Part shown: one piece after another, positions 15,105 to 24,002 of the stretch
Position numbering within the stretch: the stretch's first letter is position 1
Layout of the letters: each line of letters opens with the position of its first letter
Assembly (NCBI GenBank): GCA_051745935.1
Contig: JBNJEM010000023.1
Coordinates: forward strand, 1 to 28,373
From: JBNJEM01 sp051745935
GTDB taxonomy: Bacteria > Planctomycetota > Planctomycetia > Pirellulales > Pirellulaceae
Reading direction: 5' to 3'
DNA: 28,373 nucleotides
The notes under the pieces: model-generated
Seen by the model: the letters and a program-made list of their open reading frames with translations, nothing else
Told to the model about the DNA's origin: nothing
Database searches by the model: none
Translations under genes and position numbers: made by a program

Positions 15105-15165
15105 GAGAATGCGGAAGTTAATGATCAGCCGTCCTTAACGGGAAGCCTGTTTTTCATCCGCTTCG

Positions 15166-15678
15166 TTATTCTCCTTGCTCCTCCTGGCTCGAGCCATTGT
15201 TCGTGCTTCGCACCATGGCGATTCTGCCACTGCGTACCAGTTCCGTGATTCCGTAGGGTCGCATGCGGTCAATGAACGCTTCGATTTTGTTTTCGCGCCC
15301 CGAGATTTCAACCATCATTTCCTCGGAGCCCACGTCGACGATTTTGCCGCGAAAGATCTGGACCAGTTCACGCACCTCGCTGCGCTGTCCTCCGGGCGGT
15401 GCTTTGACCTTGAGCAACATGAGATCCCGCTCAACGTAATCCCGGGCACTGACGTCCTCAACGCGGACCACCGTTACGATTTTCTCGAGCTGTTTGCGCA
15501 CCTGCTCCAGCACTCGATCGTCGCCCACGACAACAAATGTCATTCGCGACAGCTCCGTGGCTTCGGTTTCCCCCACTGCCAGGGAGTCGATATTGTAGCC
15601 CCGAGACGCCAACATGCCAGAGATATGGGCCAACACCCCCGGAACATTCTGTACAACGGCGGACAAAACGTGTCGCAT
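15166..15678 (-). CDS. ilvN: Acetolactate synthase small (regulatory) subunit
   Basis: 170 residues, the normal length for IlvN/IlvH. The N-terminal ACT domain (about 1-75) has the effector-site pattern NVPGVLAHISGMLASRGYNIDSL, and the C-terminal half carries the family's ERDLMLLKV...GKIVDVG...MMVEISG segments. It would bind valine to control the catalytic subunit IlvB, which is not in the window. AGGAG lies about 11 nt before the ATG. It is on the same strand as ilvC but separated by 553 bp of repeat-rich sequence, so cotranscription is uncertain. The symbol ilvN is used rather than ilvH for lack of a basis to separate them. Confidence 0.95.
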   Translation of the reverse strand: MRHVLSAVVQNVPGVLAHISGMLASRGYNIDSLAVGETEATELSRMTFVVVGDDRVLEQVRKQLEKIVTVVRVEDVSARDYVERDLMLLKVKAPPGGQRSEVRELVQIFRGKIVDVGSEEMMVEISGRENKIEAFIDRMRPYGITELVRSGRIAMVRSTNNGSSQEEQGE

Positions 15679-15850
15679 ACCTGACCATTCTCCTGACTAT
15701 GACAATCGGTTTGATTTCCGACAGTGTACACAGTTCGGCGGGTTTCATGTAGCGGCCTTTCCGCAACTTCCGCGAACTTGTCCCCACGAAAACTCCGCCG
15801 AGAGCGGGTTGCGGGATGCTCTGCCGGGGGCTAGTGGCGATCAATTTCGC

Positions 15851-18007
15851 TCATTGCGGCCGCAACGGGGCGGACAGGGCCTCGATTTCCGCCGGCGATA
15901 GTGCACGATTGAACAGTGCAATTTCGTCCAGGCGACCTTCCCAGTTGGACTGGCGATCGCAGCGCCCACCGAAAAACATGTGGTGAAACCCAGTGGGGAA
16001 ATCGGCTGGCGATTCGATGTCGATTTCCGGCGTCGATTCGCCGTTGAGATAAACTCGAACTCGCTCACCATCGCGCACGAACACGGCGTGGTACCAGGTC
16101 CAACGCTTAATCGCCGTACGCCCCACGACGAGCGACACTTCGTTGGGGGGGGCGCCATGCAAGAAGACCAGCTTGCCTGGTTCACTGGCCGTGCCGCCAA
16201 TGCCCAGGTGATCGCCGTGGGGGCCCAGGCCGTGGTCGCGGCCGCGCGAGAACATCCAGCCGGTCGTTTTGCGAGCCTCGATGGGCATGCCGTTCCAGAA
16301 CCAGAGTGACACGGAGTAGTGGTCGCCGGCGTTGGCTAGTCGTGTTCGCAGTCGCCCACCGGCGAAATGGGCGGCTCGATTCGTTTCCCCGCCGGTGCAG
16401 AAACGCTCCGATCGCGGCCCCTCCAGAAAGAACACGACGGCCGGTTCGTAAAAAGCGTCGTGATTGTGGTTCGTTAGATCAACCGCGAATGGCCCGGACA
16501 ACTCGTCGAGCCGCCAGTAGACCTCTGGTTCGGCGTTGACGATCGCTTGGCAGGCCGGGCCGCGACTTTGTTGGAAGACACGCCGCGGCTGGCCCGCTAC
16601 CTGTTCCAATAGCTGCAAGGCCGTTTCGGTAATCTTCGGCTCGGCCTGGATTTCCAAGCCGGCGGATCGGGCCGGCCAAGTATTGTAACCGCCCAGAAGA
16701 TGTTGTTCGGGCGGGGGGATATAGCCATCTCCACCGTTGGCCAGCTCGATCACCATGGTCTTTGACAGCGGACTTTTCCGTTTCAGCTTGAGGCCGGTGA
16801 GTGCATAGGTTTCATTGGGCGTGGTGGCAATGGCAACGTCGCCGATACGGATCGCCTGGATGACAATTTCCGTGGTTTTTCGCTGGTGCAACATCACCTG
16901 TTCGCGAGCGTAGATTTCCTCCTTGCTTTTGGGTAGCCGGTCGCCCATCTTGTCGACGATCCGTTGGGCCCACTCCAGCCGCTGCTGGTCCGGCACGCGA
17001 TATTTCAAATTCAGCCGTGCTTCCCGCATGGCCAAATCCGCGTCTTCCCGGTGGACAATTCCTTCGTATGCATCGAGCGCGATTCTTGCCAGGCCTTTCG
17101 CGTAACTCTCAACCGTCACGTCATCTTTTCTCAAGTCGGCCGGCTTCGAATAATCGCGACGCCAGATATCGCCACTACAGCCATGCGACATGATAGCGAC
17201 AAAAGGCGGATCGCCCTCGTCCCGGCCCGCCGTGAGCCCTGATTCCATTTCCTCGCAAAAGAGCCCGAAATAGTCGGGGCTCAATGCCTTCACGCCACCG
17301 AAATAGTGCATGGAAAAGTTAGCAAGCACGGCGAGTGGCCGGCCGTCCGCCGCTTGAAAGGAAATCAGCGACAGTTCGGGATCCTCCGGCCCCGCCTCGC
17401 CTACGACATCATCCCAGTCGCGAGCGGCGTGCATGTTCGCGCGCACCGTGCGATTGCCAAACGGATCCTCAGCCATTCGATCGGGGCGGCGAATCCATCG
17501 GCGAGTCGCCGTGAATTCCGCCGCATTCGCGCTCGCCCAGCCAACTCGAGCCGGTACCAGGTTGGCTTCCGCCGCGACCAAAACTTCAACGAGCTTTCCG
17601 CGAAGAAAAGGAACATAATTCGAATCGGCATCCGTGCCCAAGCATCCCATGGATGCGGGCGCCGTGTGCGAATGCGTGGCCGAGATGAGTATTCCGTCAG
17701 ATGACATTTCCGTTTGCTCGGCTGCCAGCCTTTTCGCTTCATCCAAAAGGGAACGTGGCATCATGCAGCTGTCGACAACCACGATGCCCAGTCGTTCTTG
17801 ATCATCATCCAGAACGATCGCCCGGGCGTACAGCGGCGCGTGGACTTCGTCCGCGCTGCGGCTCCGCATGCCTCCATTGACCAGAACAGGAAGCTCAACG
17901 GGGGTCACGTCAACGATCGCCGTCCCGGCTTTGAGGTCGGCGCGCGCATTACTCGTTGGCACCAGAAGCAGAGTAGCCAGTAATAGAGTCAGCGATATCA
18001 TTTTCAT
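15851..18007 (-). CDS. Secreted neutral/alkaline-ceramidase-like protein with C-terminal LamG domain
   Basis: A 718-residue exported protein. The signal peptide covers about 1-23 (ending NARA). The ceramidase-like region (about 25-470) starts with AGTAIVDVTP and contains the metal-site motif ATHSHTAP (110-117), then NFSMHYFGG and SHGCSGD, matching the layout of neutral ceramidase-type amidohydrolases. Many Planctomycetota homologues are not true ceramidases, so substrate is left open. Residues about 495-710 form a LamG/concanavalin-like domain (VYWRLDELSG, WTWYHAVFVRDG, VYLNG, GRLDEIALFNRALS), which often binds carbohydrate. AGGAG precedes the ATG at 18007 by 9-10 nt; a nearby ATG at 18001 is also possible. 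It is divergent from the CRISPR operon. Confidence 0.85.
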   Translation of the reverse strand: MKMISLTLLLATLLLVPTSNARADLKAGTAIVDVTPVELPVLVNGGMRSRSADEVHAPLYARAIVLDDDQERLGIVVVDSCMMPRSLLDEAKRLAAEQTEMSSDGILISATHSHTAPASMGCLGTDADSNYVPFLRGKLVEVLVAAEANLVPARVGWASANAAEFTATRRWIRRPDRMAEDPFGNRTVRANMHAARDWDDVVGEAGPEDPELSLISFQAADGRPLAVLANFSMHYFGGVKALSPDYFGLFCEEMESGLTAGRDEGDPPFVAIMSHGCSGDIWRRDYSKPADLRKDDVTVESYAKGLARIALDAYEGIVHREDADLAMREARLNLKYRVPDQQRLEWAQRIVDKMGDRLPKSKEEIYAREQVMLHQRKTTEIVIQAIRIGDVAIATTPNETYALTGLKLKRKSPLSKTMVIELANGGDGYIPPPEQHLLGGYNTWPARSAGLEIQAEPKITETALQLLEQVAGQPRRVFQQSRGPACQAIVNAEPEVYWRLDELSGPFAVDLTNHNHDAFYEPAVVFFLEGPRSERFCTGGETNRAAHFAGGRLRTRLANAGDHYSVSLWFWNGMPIEARKTTGWMFSRGRDHGLGPHGDHLGIGGTASEPGKLVFLHGAPPNEVSLVVGRTAIKRWTWYHAVFVRDGERVRVYLNGESTPEIDIESPADFPTGFHHMFFGGRCDRQSNWEGRLDEIALFNRALSPAEIEALSAPLRPQ

Positions 18008-18463
18008 TCCAACGCTCTCCTGAAAATAAGTTGCGTGTCGCAAAGGAAGTGTTCCGGCGAGCCCAACCGTCAAGCATACCATTTCTCGACAGGCGAGGCA
18101 GGCTTCCCTCGCGCCGGCGCCCGGTGCACGAGCACAGCGCCATCCATTTTGGCCCCCTTGATCCGGGATTCCCTTACGGTGTTTGGCCAGCGGGAACCTG
18201 ACGAACGGACACCTGACGAGGCAGCCACCCAGGCAGCAGCGAAAGTAAGGATCTGTCAAGAAATAACTGTCTGATTTAAGGGGTTCGAGTGATGTTCCCC
18301 GCTCGGGCCAGGGGAGACTCAGGTTCCTCGCTCCATTACGGCGGTTACCCGTGCTGGATGAGATGCCCCGGACTGGTTTCGATGCGGTTTTCGGTGTAAA
18401 CTGCTGTCTTCAGTGAACATCTCACGGGGGAATGGCAACCTCAGAAGGACGGATGACGGAACG
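18008..18463. other. Divergent intergenic region upstream of cas3
   Basis: 456 bp between the ceramidase-like gene and the CRISPR operon. No gene, CRISPR repeat or leader was recognised. A weak promoter-like TGGTTT...TGTAAACT pair occurs around 18376-18402, about 60 bp before the cas3 start; it is only suggestive. Confidence 0.35.
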
Positions 18464-21292
18464 ATGGCGAAGAGCGAATCGAGCCAGGAACAACGCTTCT
18501 CAGCGCTCTTCCAACAGGCGACGAACGGCTGCGAACCGCTACCGTACCAGAAGCGTCTCGCGCTCGTTGGTGGAACGGTTCCATATCTCCTGAATGTGCC
18601 CACGGGCCTCGGAAAGACCGCTGCCGCAGTCTTGGCATGGATCTGGCGACGCCGCTTCGCTGAAGGCAACGTGAGGTACAAAACGCCTCGGAGGCTGGTG
18701 TATTGCTTGCCGATGCGGGTTCTGGTTGAACAGACCTACGGCGAAACGGTTCGCTGGCTGGAGCGACTCGACCTGCTTGCCACCGACGCGAGTGCAGATA
18801 ATGGCCAAAAGGGCGAGACAACAATCTGGGCTGCGCAACATGGAGATCATGGGAGACGCCGAATTGCTGTTCATCTGCTGATGGGCGGAGAAGAGCGAAC
18901 CGATTGGGCTTTCTGGCCCGAGCGGGACGCCGTACTCATCGGCACGCAGGACATGCTCTTGTCGCGGGCGCTCAACCGTGGATACGCTGCCCGAAGGCCT
19001 CGCTGGCCAATCGAGTTTGGGCTGCTGAACAACGATTGCTTGTGGGTGTTCGATGAGGTTCAGCTAATGGGTCCGGGGCTGGCCACCGGTTTGCAGCTTG
19101 AAGCCTTCCGCCACACTGAGGTCGACGGCAGGAAGTACTTCGGCACGGAACCCCCCTGCGTGTCGTGGTACATGTCGGCAACCGCCAGCCGTAAGCTGCT
19201 CAGGTCTCGCGAATGGCGTAAGGACGGCAGTGACAAACGGCCGAAGGAGTTCGTCTTCGAGTTGTCGGCGGAGGAAAAGAACGAGACCGAAGGCATCCTC
19301 GGTCAGCGACGGCTGGCGACCAAGCACCTTGAGTGTGGATCTTGCTGGTCCATCAATGATGAGGAAGCTGCCCAACGGATTCTCGCACGGCACCAACAGA
19401 TGTTGCAGGCCCTGACTGCTGCGCCGCTGGAGATTCCACGCCGCACGCTCATCATCTGCAACACCGTGGACCGCGCCCGAAATGTCCACGCCAGTCTCGC
19501 CGGCCCCTTGGGTGAGGATGCGGAAAAAGTCTTAGTCCTCCTGCACTCATGCTTTCGTCCCCCGGATCGCGTCCGGCAGCAAGACCGGCTCAAGGCGAAA
19601 CTCGATATTCAGAAGGGCCAGATCGTGGTCGCCACACAGGTCGTCGAAGCTGGTGTCGATCTGTCCTCGGCGATTCTCTGGACCGATGTTGCACCGCTAC
19701 CGAGCATTGTGCAACGACTCGGTCGGTTGAACCGTACCGGCGAGTTCGGGCACGGTGGTGGGAGCCACCACGGATGGACGCCGGTTGCTGTGCTGTTGGG
19801 CGTCCCGCTCCCAGCACCGCCTGCGAAGCAGACGAAGGAAGCGAGAGAGAAACACGAAAGGGAGACTACTCAGGCGTACCTGCCCTATGATCGCAGTGAA
19901 TGCGAGTCAGCGGCACAGGCTCTTCAAAACGTTCCCGATGCCAGCCCGGCGAATCTCGAAACAGAACTTCGGTCCGCGCTCGACAGCGTGTTGCACCTAC
20001 CGGATTGCTCGCTGCAACGCCACGAGTTGCTGGACTTCTTCGACACCGATTCCAATCTCTCGCTCGGCTACACCGATGTCTCGCCGTTCGTGCGGGGCCT
20101 CGACCCTGAAACCGACATTTATGTGCTGTGGCGCGATTGGGAGGGAGATTTCCCACCCTATGATTTTGATGTTGGCCGCCATGAGATTTGCCCGGTTCGG
20201 ATCTGGAAGGTGATTGGCAAGAAGGGATTGAGCACGTGGGATCAAGGATTCGTCTGGCAAGGTCCCCAACGCGAAGATGAGCAACGACGTCGCCGGGGTT
20301 GGCAGCTAGCCAGTCGGGCCAACCTACTCCCCGGTGCGACACTCCTGCTTCCGACTCACGCCGGCGGATACGATGACACACTCGGTTGGACAGGGATCAG
20401 GGGCGCGAGCGTGCAGATCGTCGATTTGTATCGGCCTTTGAGCCGGCCAACGGATGAGGATCTTCTCTCCAGTCTCGAACGCGGATGGCAGAGCATCGAA
20501 TCGCACACGACCGACGTGCAATGCTGCTGGAACAGCATTCGACAGGCACTTGCCCTCGATGACACAGAACTCTGTGCCGCCATCGACAAGACGATACTGT
20601 GGCATGATTACGGAAAAGCGGTCCGCCGCTGGCAGGCGGCCACGCGAGTTCTGGCGCACAAGGCAGGGCTTGCTTGGCCGCGCGACATAGGTCCCATCGG
20701 CAAGTTCTCCTTTTCGGAGAGTCCACAGTTGAACGGCTTATCGCGGGCGGAGTTGTATAGGGCCATTCGGGATCTTCGTCGTTCCTTTGCGCCGAAACTG
20801 CGGCACGAAGTCGCCTCGGCGCTGGCATTGCGTCAGCACCATCGGCGAGATGGCCGTGATCCAACTCTTCATGAACTTCTTGCGGAGTACCTGGTGATGG
20901 CCCACCACGGCCATGTTCGGAAGGCTCTCCGCGACGAGTTGCCGCGGGATCCACGGCGTATTCGCCGTGGCCGGGAGGAGGTACGGGGAATTCGCGAACG
21001 AACACCGGTCCCTGGGTTCGCTATTAACGGGAAGCCATTGCCGGCGACGGAATCGCTGTCGATTGCCTGTCGTCAGATGGGACGATCTCCGGATGGTTCC
21101 GAAAGCTGGACTCGAACGGTGTTGCGATTGCTTGACCACTTCGGGCCTTTTCGTTTGGCCTACTACGAAGCCCTGGTACGGGCTGCTGACTGCCACGCCA
21201 GCGCGGAACCCAAGACGAACGTTGTGATCGCGTCGCCTCGACAACTTGAGGAGACGGCGGTCGGCGCAGCGCAGGAGGAATTGGAACAATGA
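18464..21292 (+). CDS. cas3: Type I-G CRISPR helicase-nuclease Cas3, HD domain at C-terminus
   Basis: A 942-residue interference nuclease that would unwind and degrade DNA bound by the Cascade-like complex. The SF2 helicase comes first (numbered from 18464): Walker A PTGLGKT (46-52), DEVQ box (197-200), SATAS (238-242), VEAGVDLS (394-401) and QRLGRLNR (417-424). The HD nuclease is C-terminal: H681 in ESHTTDV, the HD pair H714-D715 in LWHDYGK, H781, HH at 814-815 and D909 in RAADCH. Helicase-then-HD is the order known for I-U/I-G systems and the reverse of most Cas3. The ATG at 18464 has AGAAGGA about 14 nt upstream; a GTG at 18413 would add 17 residues. All catalytic motifs look intact. Its TGA overlaps the csx17 ATG. 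Confidence 0.92.
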   Translation: MAKSESSQEQRFSALFQQATNGCEPLPYQKRLALVGGTVPYLLNVPTGLGKTAAAVLAWIWRRRFAEGNVRYKTPRRLVYCLPMRVLVEQTYGETVRWLERLDLLATDASADNGQKGETTIWAAQHGDHGRRRIAVHLLMGGEERTDWAFWPERDAVLIGTQDMLLSRALNRGYAARRPRWPIEFGLLNNDCLWVFDEVQLMGPGLATGLQLEAFRHTEVDGRKYFGTEPPCVSWYMSATASRKLLRSREWRKDGSDKRPKEFVFELSAEEKNETEGILGQRRLATKHLECGSCWSINDEEAAQRILARHQQMLQALTAAPLEIPRRTLIICNTVDRARNVHASLAGPLGEDAEKVLVLLHSCFRPPDRVRQQDRLKAKLDIQKGQIVVATQVVEAGVDLSSAILWTDVAPLPSIVQRLGRLNRTGEFGHGGGSHHGWTPVAVLLGVPLPAPPAKQTKEAREKHERETTQAYLPYDRSECESAAQALQNVPDASPANLETELRSALDSVLHLPDCSLQRHELLDFFDTDSNLSLGYTDVSPFVRGLDPETDIYVLWRDWEGDFPPYDFDVGRHEICPVRIWKVIGKKGLSTWDQGFVWQGPQREDEQRRRRGWQLASRANLLPGATLLLPTHAGGYDDTLGWTGIRGASVQIVDLYRPLSRPTDEDLLSSLERGWQSIESHTTDVQCCWNSIRQALALDDTELCAAIDKTILWHDYGKAVRRWQAATRVLAHKAGLAWPRDIGPIGKFSFSESPQLNGLSRAELYRAIRDLRRSFAPKLRHEVASALALRQHHRRDGRDPTLHELLAEYLVMAHHGHVRKALRDELPRDPRRIRRGREEVRGIRERTPVPGFAINGKPLPATESLSIACRQMGRSPDGSESWTRTVLRLLDHFGPFRLAYYEALVRAADCHASAEPKTNVVIASPRQLEETAVGAAQEELEQ

Positions 21293-23988
21293 CGATTTGT
21301 CCTCCTGTTGCGCTGCCGGGCTGCCGCCACGACGTGCTTGGCCATGCACTGAAGGCCATCGGTATCTTACGGGCGCTCGCGGAATGCGCTGCGCCAGGAG
21401 ACTGCGATCCCGAAGCGGAAGGGTGGTGGAATCCCGATAACGCCTCGTTCACGATTCGCTCGGCTCGCTATCCGGATGCCGAGAGTCTCGTGACGTTCCT
21501 TGCGGAAAAGTATCGGCCGACACCCATCATCGCAGCGTGGAACAAAAGCGGCGGGGTTACCGACAAAATCAGGGTTGTAATCTCTGGCGAGGCGGCAGTA
21601 CTTCAGAAGTTTGTCAAGGAAAACTCTGCGACACTGAAGGAGCTTGGTCTGACTGCGGCCGCAGCAAAGAAGCAACCGCTATCCTGGTCTCCCGATAGTT
21701 CGGCATTCGCCAAGATCAGAGACCTATTATCGGGGGAAACGCAGCTGGAGCTACGGCTCAAGGTAAGTATCGAAGCAGACGTCGCGCGGCTTAAGGCGTT
21801 CAAGTCGAAACACGAGAACCGCCTGGATGCGCTTGGCCTACCGAAGTCGAAGAGAGTACCAAGTTCCGGGAGACTAGAATTTGCCATTCGGTGGCAACAT
21901 GTCGATGATCTTCAGGATATGCTGAAGAAGGAGAGTCTTCCTGCAGCAAGTACACGGAAAGAAAGCGCAAAAAAAGACGGAGTGCTCCCCAATGCCGCAG
22001 GGCTGCTAACGGACGATCAGCAGTTCCAGCAAAGCCTGGAATTGGCGAGGCAGTATGTGGCCAGCCTGCAGGGAGCCCGTGACGAAGAGGCTGCGGGAGA
22101 GGATGTGTTTCTTCGATACCGCGACCAGTTGCCAGTTGGGCTTGCCGCATCATTCGACTCGCTCTGTGCCCTCCATATCAACCAACAAAACGACAACCCT
22201 CTGTTTGTTCGTCGCGGCCGCCCTGGCGATAAGGTCAATGCCGATATCTTCCTCAACTTCTGGGACTACTTCGTAACCTATCGGAAGAATCCGTTGCCAC
22301 TCGCGGAGGCTGCCTTGTTTGGTGGACGCATCGTTGGCAGCAGCATCTCCGCGGGTGACCAGAAAGGCAAAGGGACGCCTTTCTTTCCTGATGCCATCAA
22401 GAGTTATAACCAGGGAACGGACTGGGTCACAGAAGACTTTCCGTTCTGCCCGCTGGACTACTTGCTTGCCGTCGAAGGCGCGCTGGCAATGCGAGGTGCG
22501 ACGTCCAAGACGCTCAGCGCGCGTTCCCGCTCACGCGCAGCGTTCCCGTTCGTCTTTGAGGGGACGGAGACGATGACCGACCAGCAGGAAAAATCGCTGC
22601 GAGTGGCGACGTCCTTTTGGCTGCCGGTCTGGAGTCAACCGACGACCTTCGGTGAACTACAGTCGTTTGTTCTCGATTGCCAGGCCCGTTTACCAGGAAG
22701 GGATTGCCGGTTCTCCAGCGACTTCGCACGTGCGATCCGGTCGCAAGGAGTCGACGCCGGTTTCTTTGCGTTTCAGGAGTTTCAATTCAAGCTCAAGGGA
22801 GCCAATGTGCCTTGGACCACGGCAGGTCGATTTGTGCCGTGTTCCGGCACCGCAATGGCGGATGCTTTGAATGAACTTCTGGCCCCCGTTGATGTTTCTG
22901 GCTTTTTCGATCAGTTTGAGTTCAACCGGGAGCGAAACGCCGATCTGCATCCGCTCCGCGCACCGGTTCTTGAGGCGATCGAGACAGCAGCCGCCGAACC
23001 GGACGCTCTGAAAATCCTCGACGTTCTGTGTGGCTTGGCGACGTTGAATGCGCGACTGGCTCGTTCCAAGTCCCTCCGCGAGAAGGTCGGTGAGGGGCGA
23101 GTCACGACGTTTGTTCCGCCGTTGCGTTGCGACGATTGGTCTGCTGCACTGCGGGACCTGCAAGACGATCCGGAATTCGAGATTGCCAGGGCGCTGGCGT
23201 CCATTCGTGGGCACGAAGAGCAGCCCGATGGAACGTACTCCGAGGTCGAACCGTTTTTGGGTTCGGTCGTTCCGCTGCGGCGAAGCAAGAACACGTGGTA
23301 CTTGCCTGAACCGCCGTCTCCTCAGGCCGTCTGGTCGGGGATCGATCTCGCCCGGGATCTTGCAGCCATTCTTGCCCGACGGGTTCTTGATTCGGCGAAA
23401 GACGCCCGCCCAGCTCTCAGGGGTGTCTTCAGCGCCGACCTATCAACAGTTCTGCAATTCCTGCGAGGAGAACTTGATGATCGGCGAATCGCACGACTAG
23501 TCGAGGCCCTCAGTCTGATCGACTGGGGTTTTCATCCGAGGCGGGCTGACACCAGTATCGATGAAGGATTGGTCGATGAACATATCGATCCAGTGCCGGT
23601 TGCGTACGCAGCAGCCCGGTCGCTGCTTGAGGTCGCATCCGAATCGAAAACCGCCTATGACCAGGAACCAAGTGACCGATCAGGTCCTCGCGCCAAGGTG
23701 CAACGAACCGTCGCACTTTTTTCCCGTCAGGAACCGCGTTTGGCTGCGGCCGCGAGCGCCGAAGCACTACGCCGATTGGCAATCGTCGGAGTGCCGAATC
23801 CCTACGGCGGAGAGAGTCAGCGCGAGAAGCCAACGTTGGCGGGCCGTGATGTCGTGCAGGTCGGCGAATCCTCTGCCCTCAGCTTCGATTTGGCTCGCCG
23901 ACTTGCGGCCGCAGTCCTGATTCCACTGGCCTGGCGTGACCGCTGGACGCTGTTCCGTGCCATCACACTTCCCCAGACTACCTCATAG
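21289..23988 (+). CDS. csx17: Type I-G CRISPR large subunit Csx17 (Cas8)
   Basis: 899 residues; overlaps the cas3 stop as ATGA. The N-terminus has the Csx17 hallmark: LPGC (9-12), HDVLGHALKAIGILRALAE, then WW and EKYRPTPIIAAWN. The middle keeps FPFCPLDYLLAVEGALAM and SFWLPVWSQPTTFGEL, followed by DFARAIRSQGVDAGFFAFQEF, all family-typical. The subunit is expected to act in PAM recognition and Cas3 recruitment by analogy with other type I large subunits. It appears larger than most family members, with a lysine-rich stretch at about 100-240 (for example RKESAKKDG), and the usual G-rich TGGNDGRLDF-like segment is replaced by RPGDKVNADIF. It may be a divergent branch of the family. Confidence 0.88.
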   Translation: MTICPPVALPGCRHDVLGHALKAIGILRALAECAAPGDCDPEAEGWWNPDNASFTIRSARYPDAESLVTFLAEKYRPTPIIAAWNKSGGVTDKIRVVISGEAAVLQKFVKENSATLKELGLTAAAAKKQPLSWSPDSSAFAKIRDLLSGETQLELRLKVSIEADVARLKAFKSKHENRLDALGLPKSKRVPSSGRLEFAIRWQHVDDLQDMLKKESLPAASTRKESAKKDGVLPNAAGLLTDDQQFQQSLELARQYVASLQGARDEEAAGEDVFLRYRDQLPVGLAASFDSLCALHINQQNDNPLFVRRGRPGDKVNADIFLNFWDYFVTYRKNPLPLAEAALFGGRIVGSSISAGDQKGKGTPFFPDAIKSYNQGTDWVTEDFPFCPLDYLLAVEGALAMRGATSKTLSARSRSRAAFPFVFEGTETMTDQQEKSLRVATSFWLPVWSQPTTFGELQSFVLDCQARLPGRDCRFSSDFARAIRSQGVDAGFFAFQEFQFKLKGANVPWTTAGRFVPCSGTAMADALNELLAPVDVSGFFDQFEFNRERNADLHPLRAPVLEAIETAAAEPDALKILDVLCGLATLNARLARSKSLREKVGEGRVTTFVPPLRCDDWSAALRDLQDDPEFEIARALASIRGHEEQPDGTYSEVEPFLGSVVPLRRSKNTWYLPEPPSPQAVWSGIDLARDLAAILARRVLDSAKDARPALRGVFSADLSTVLQFLRGELDDRRIARLVEALSLIDWGFHPRRADTSIDEGLVDEHIDPVPVAYAAARSLLEVASESKTAYDQEPSDRSGPRAKVQRTVALFSRQEPRLAAAASAEALRRLAIVGVPNPYGGESQREKPTLAGRDVVQVGESSALSFDLARRLAAAVLIPLAWRDRWTLFRAITLPQTTS

Positions 23989-24002
23989 GAGCATCGCAAG
24001 AC

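Larger units (their letters stand above)
14613..15165. other. 553 bp spacer between ilvN and ilvC, filled with repeat copies
   Basis: No convincing gene. It holds a 36 bp repeat copy (14906-14941), a longer repeat copy (14990-15104) with a CACTGGCT/AGCCAGTG hairpin (15025-15032 with 15084-15091), and otherwise unassigned sequence that includes the ilvC ribosome binding site next to 14612. No leader-peptide attenuator rich in Val/Leu/Ile codons was recognised, and no T-box-like or riboswitch pattern was evident. Confidence 0.5.

Noticed and set aside
18008..18463. CRISPR leader or array upstream of cas3
   Set aside because: No repeated 28-37 bp unit was found; only an 8 bp direct repeat (CCTGACGA at 18197 and 18212), which is too short to mean anything.
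18413..18463. GTG start for cas3 at 18413
   Set aside because: The added 17 residues (starting NISRGNGNL) are low in family-like features and the GTG lacks a ribosome binding site; the ATG at 18464 follows AGAAGGA.
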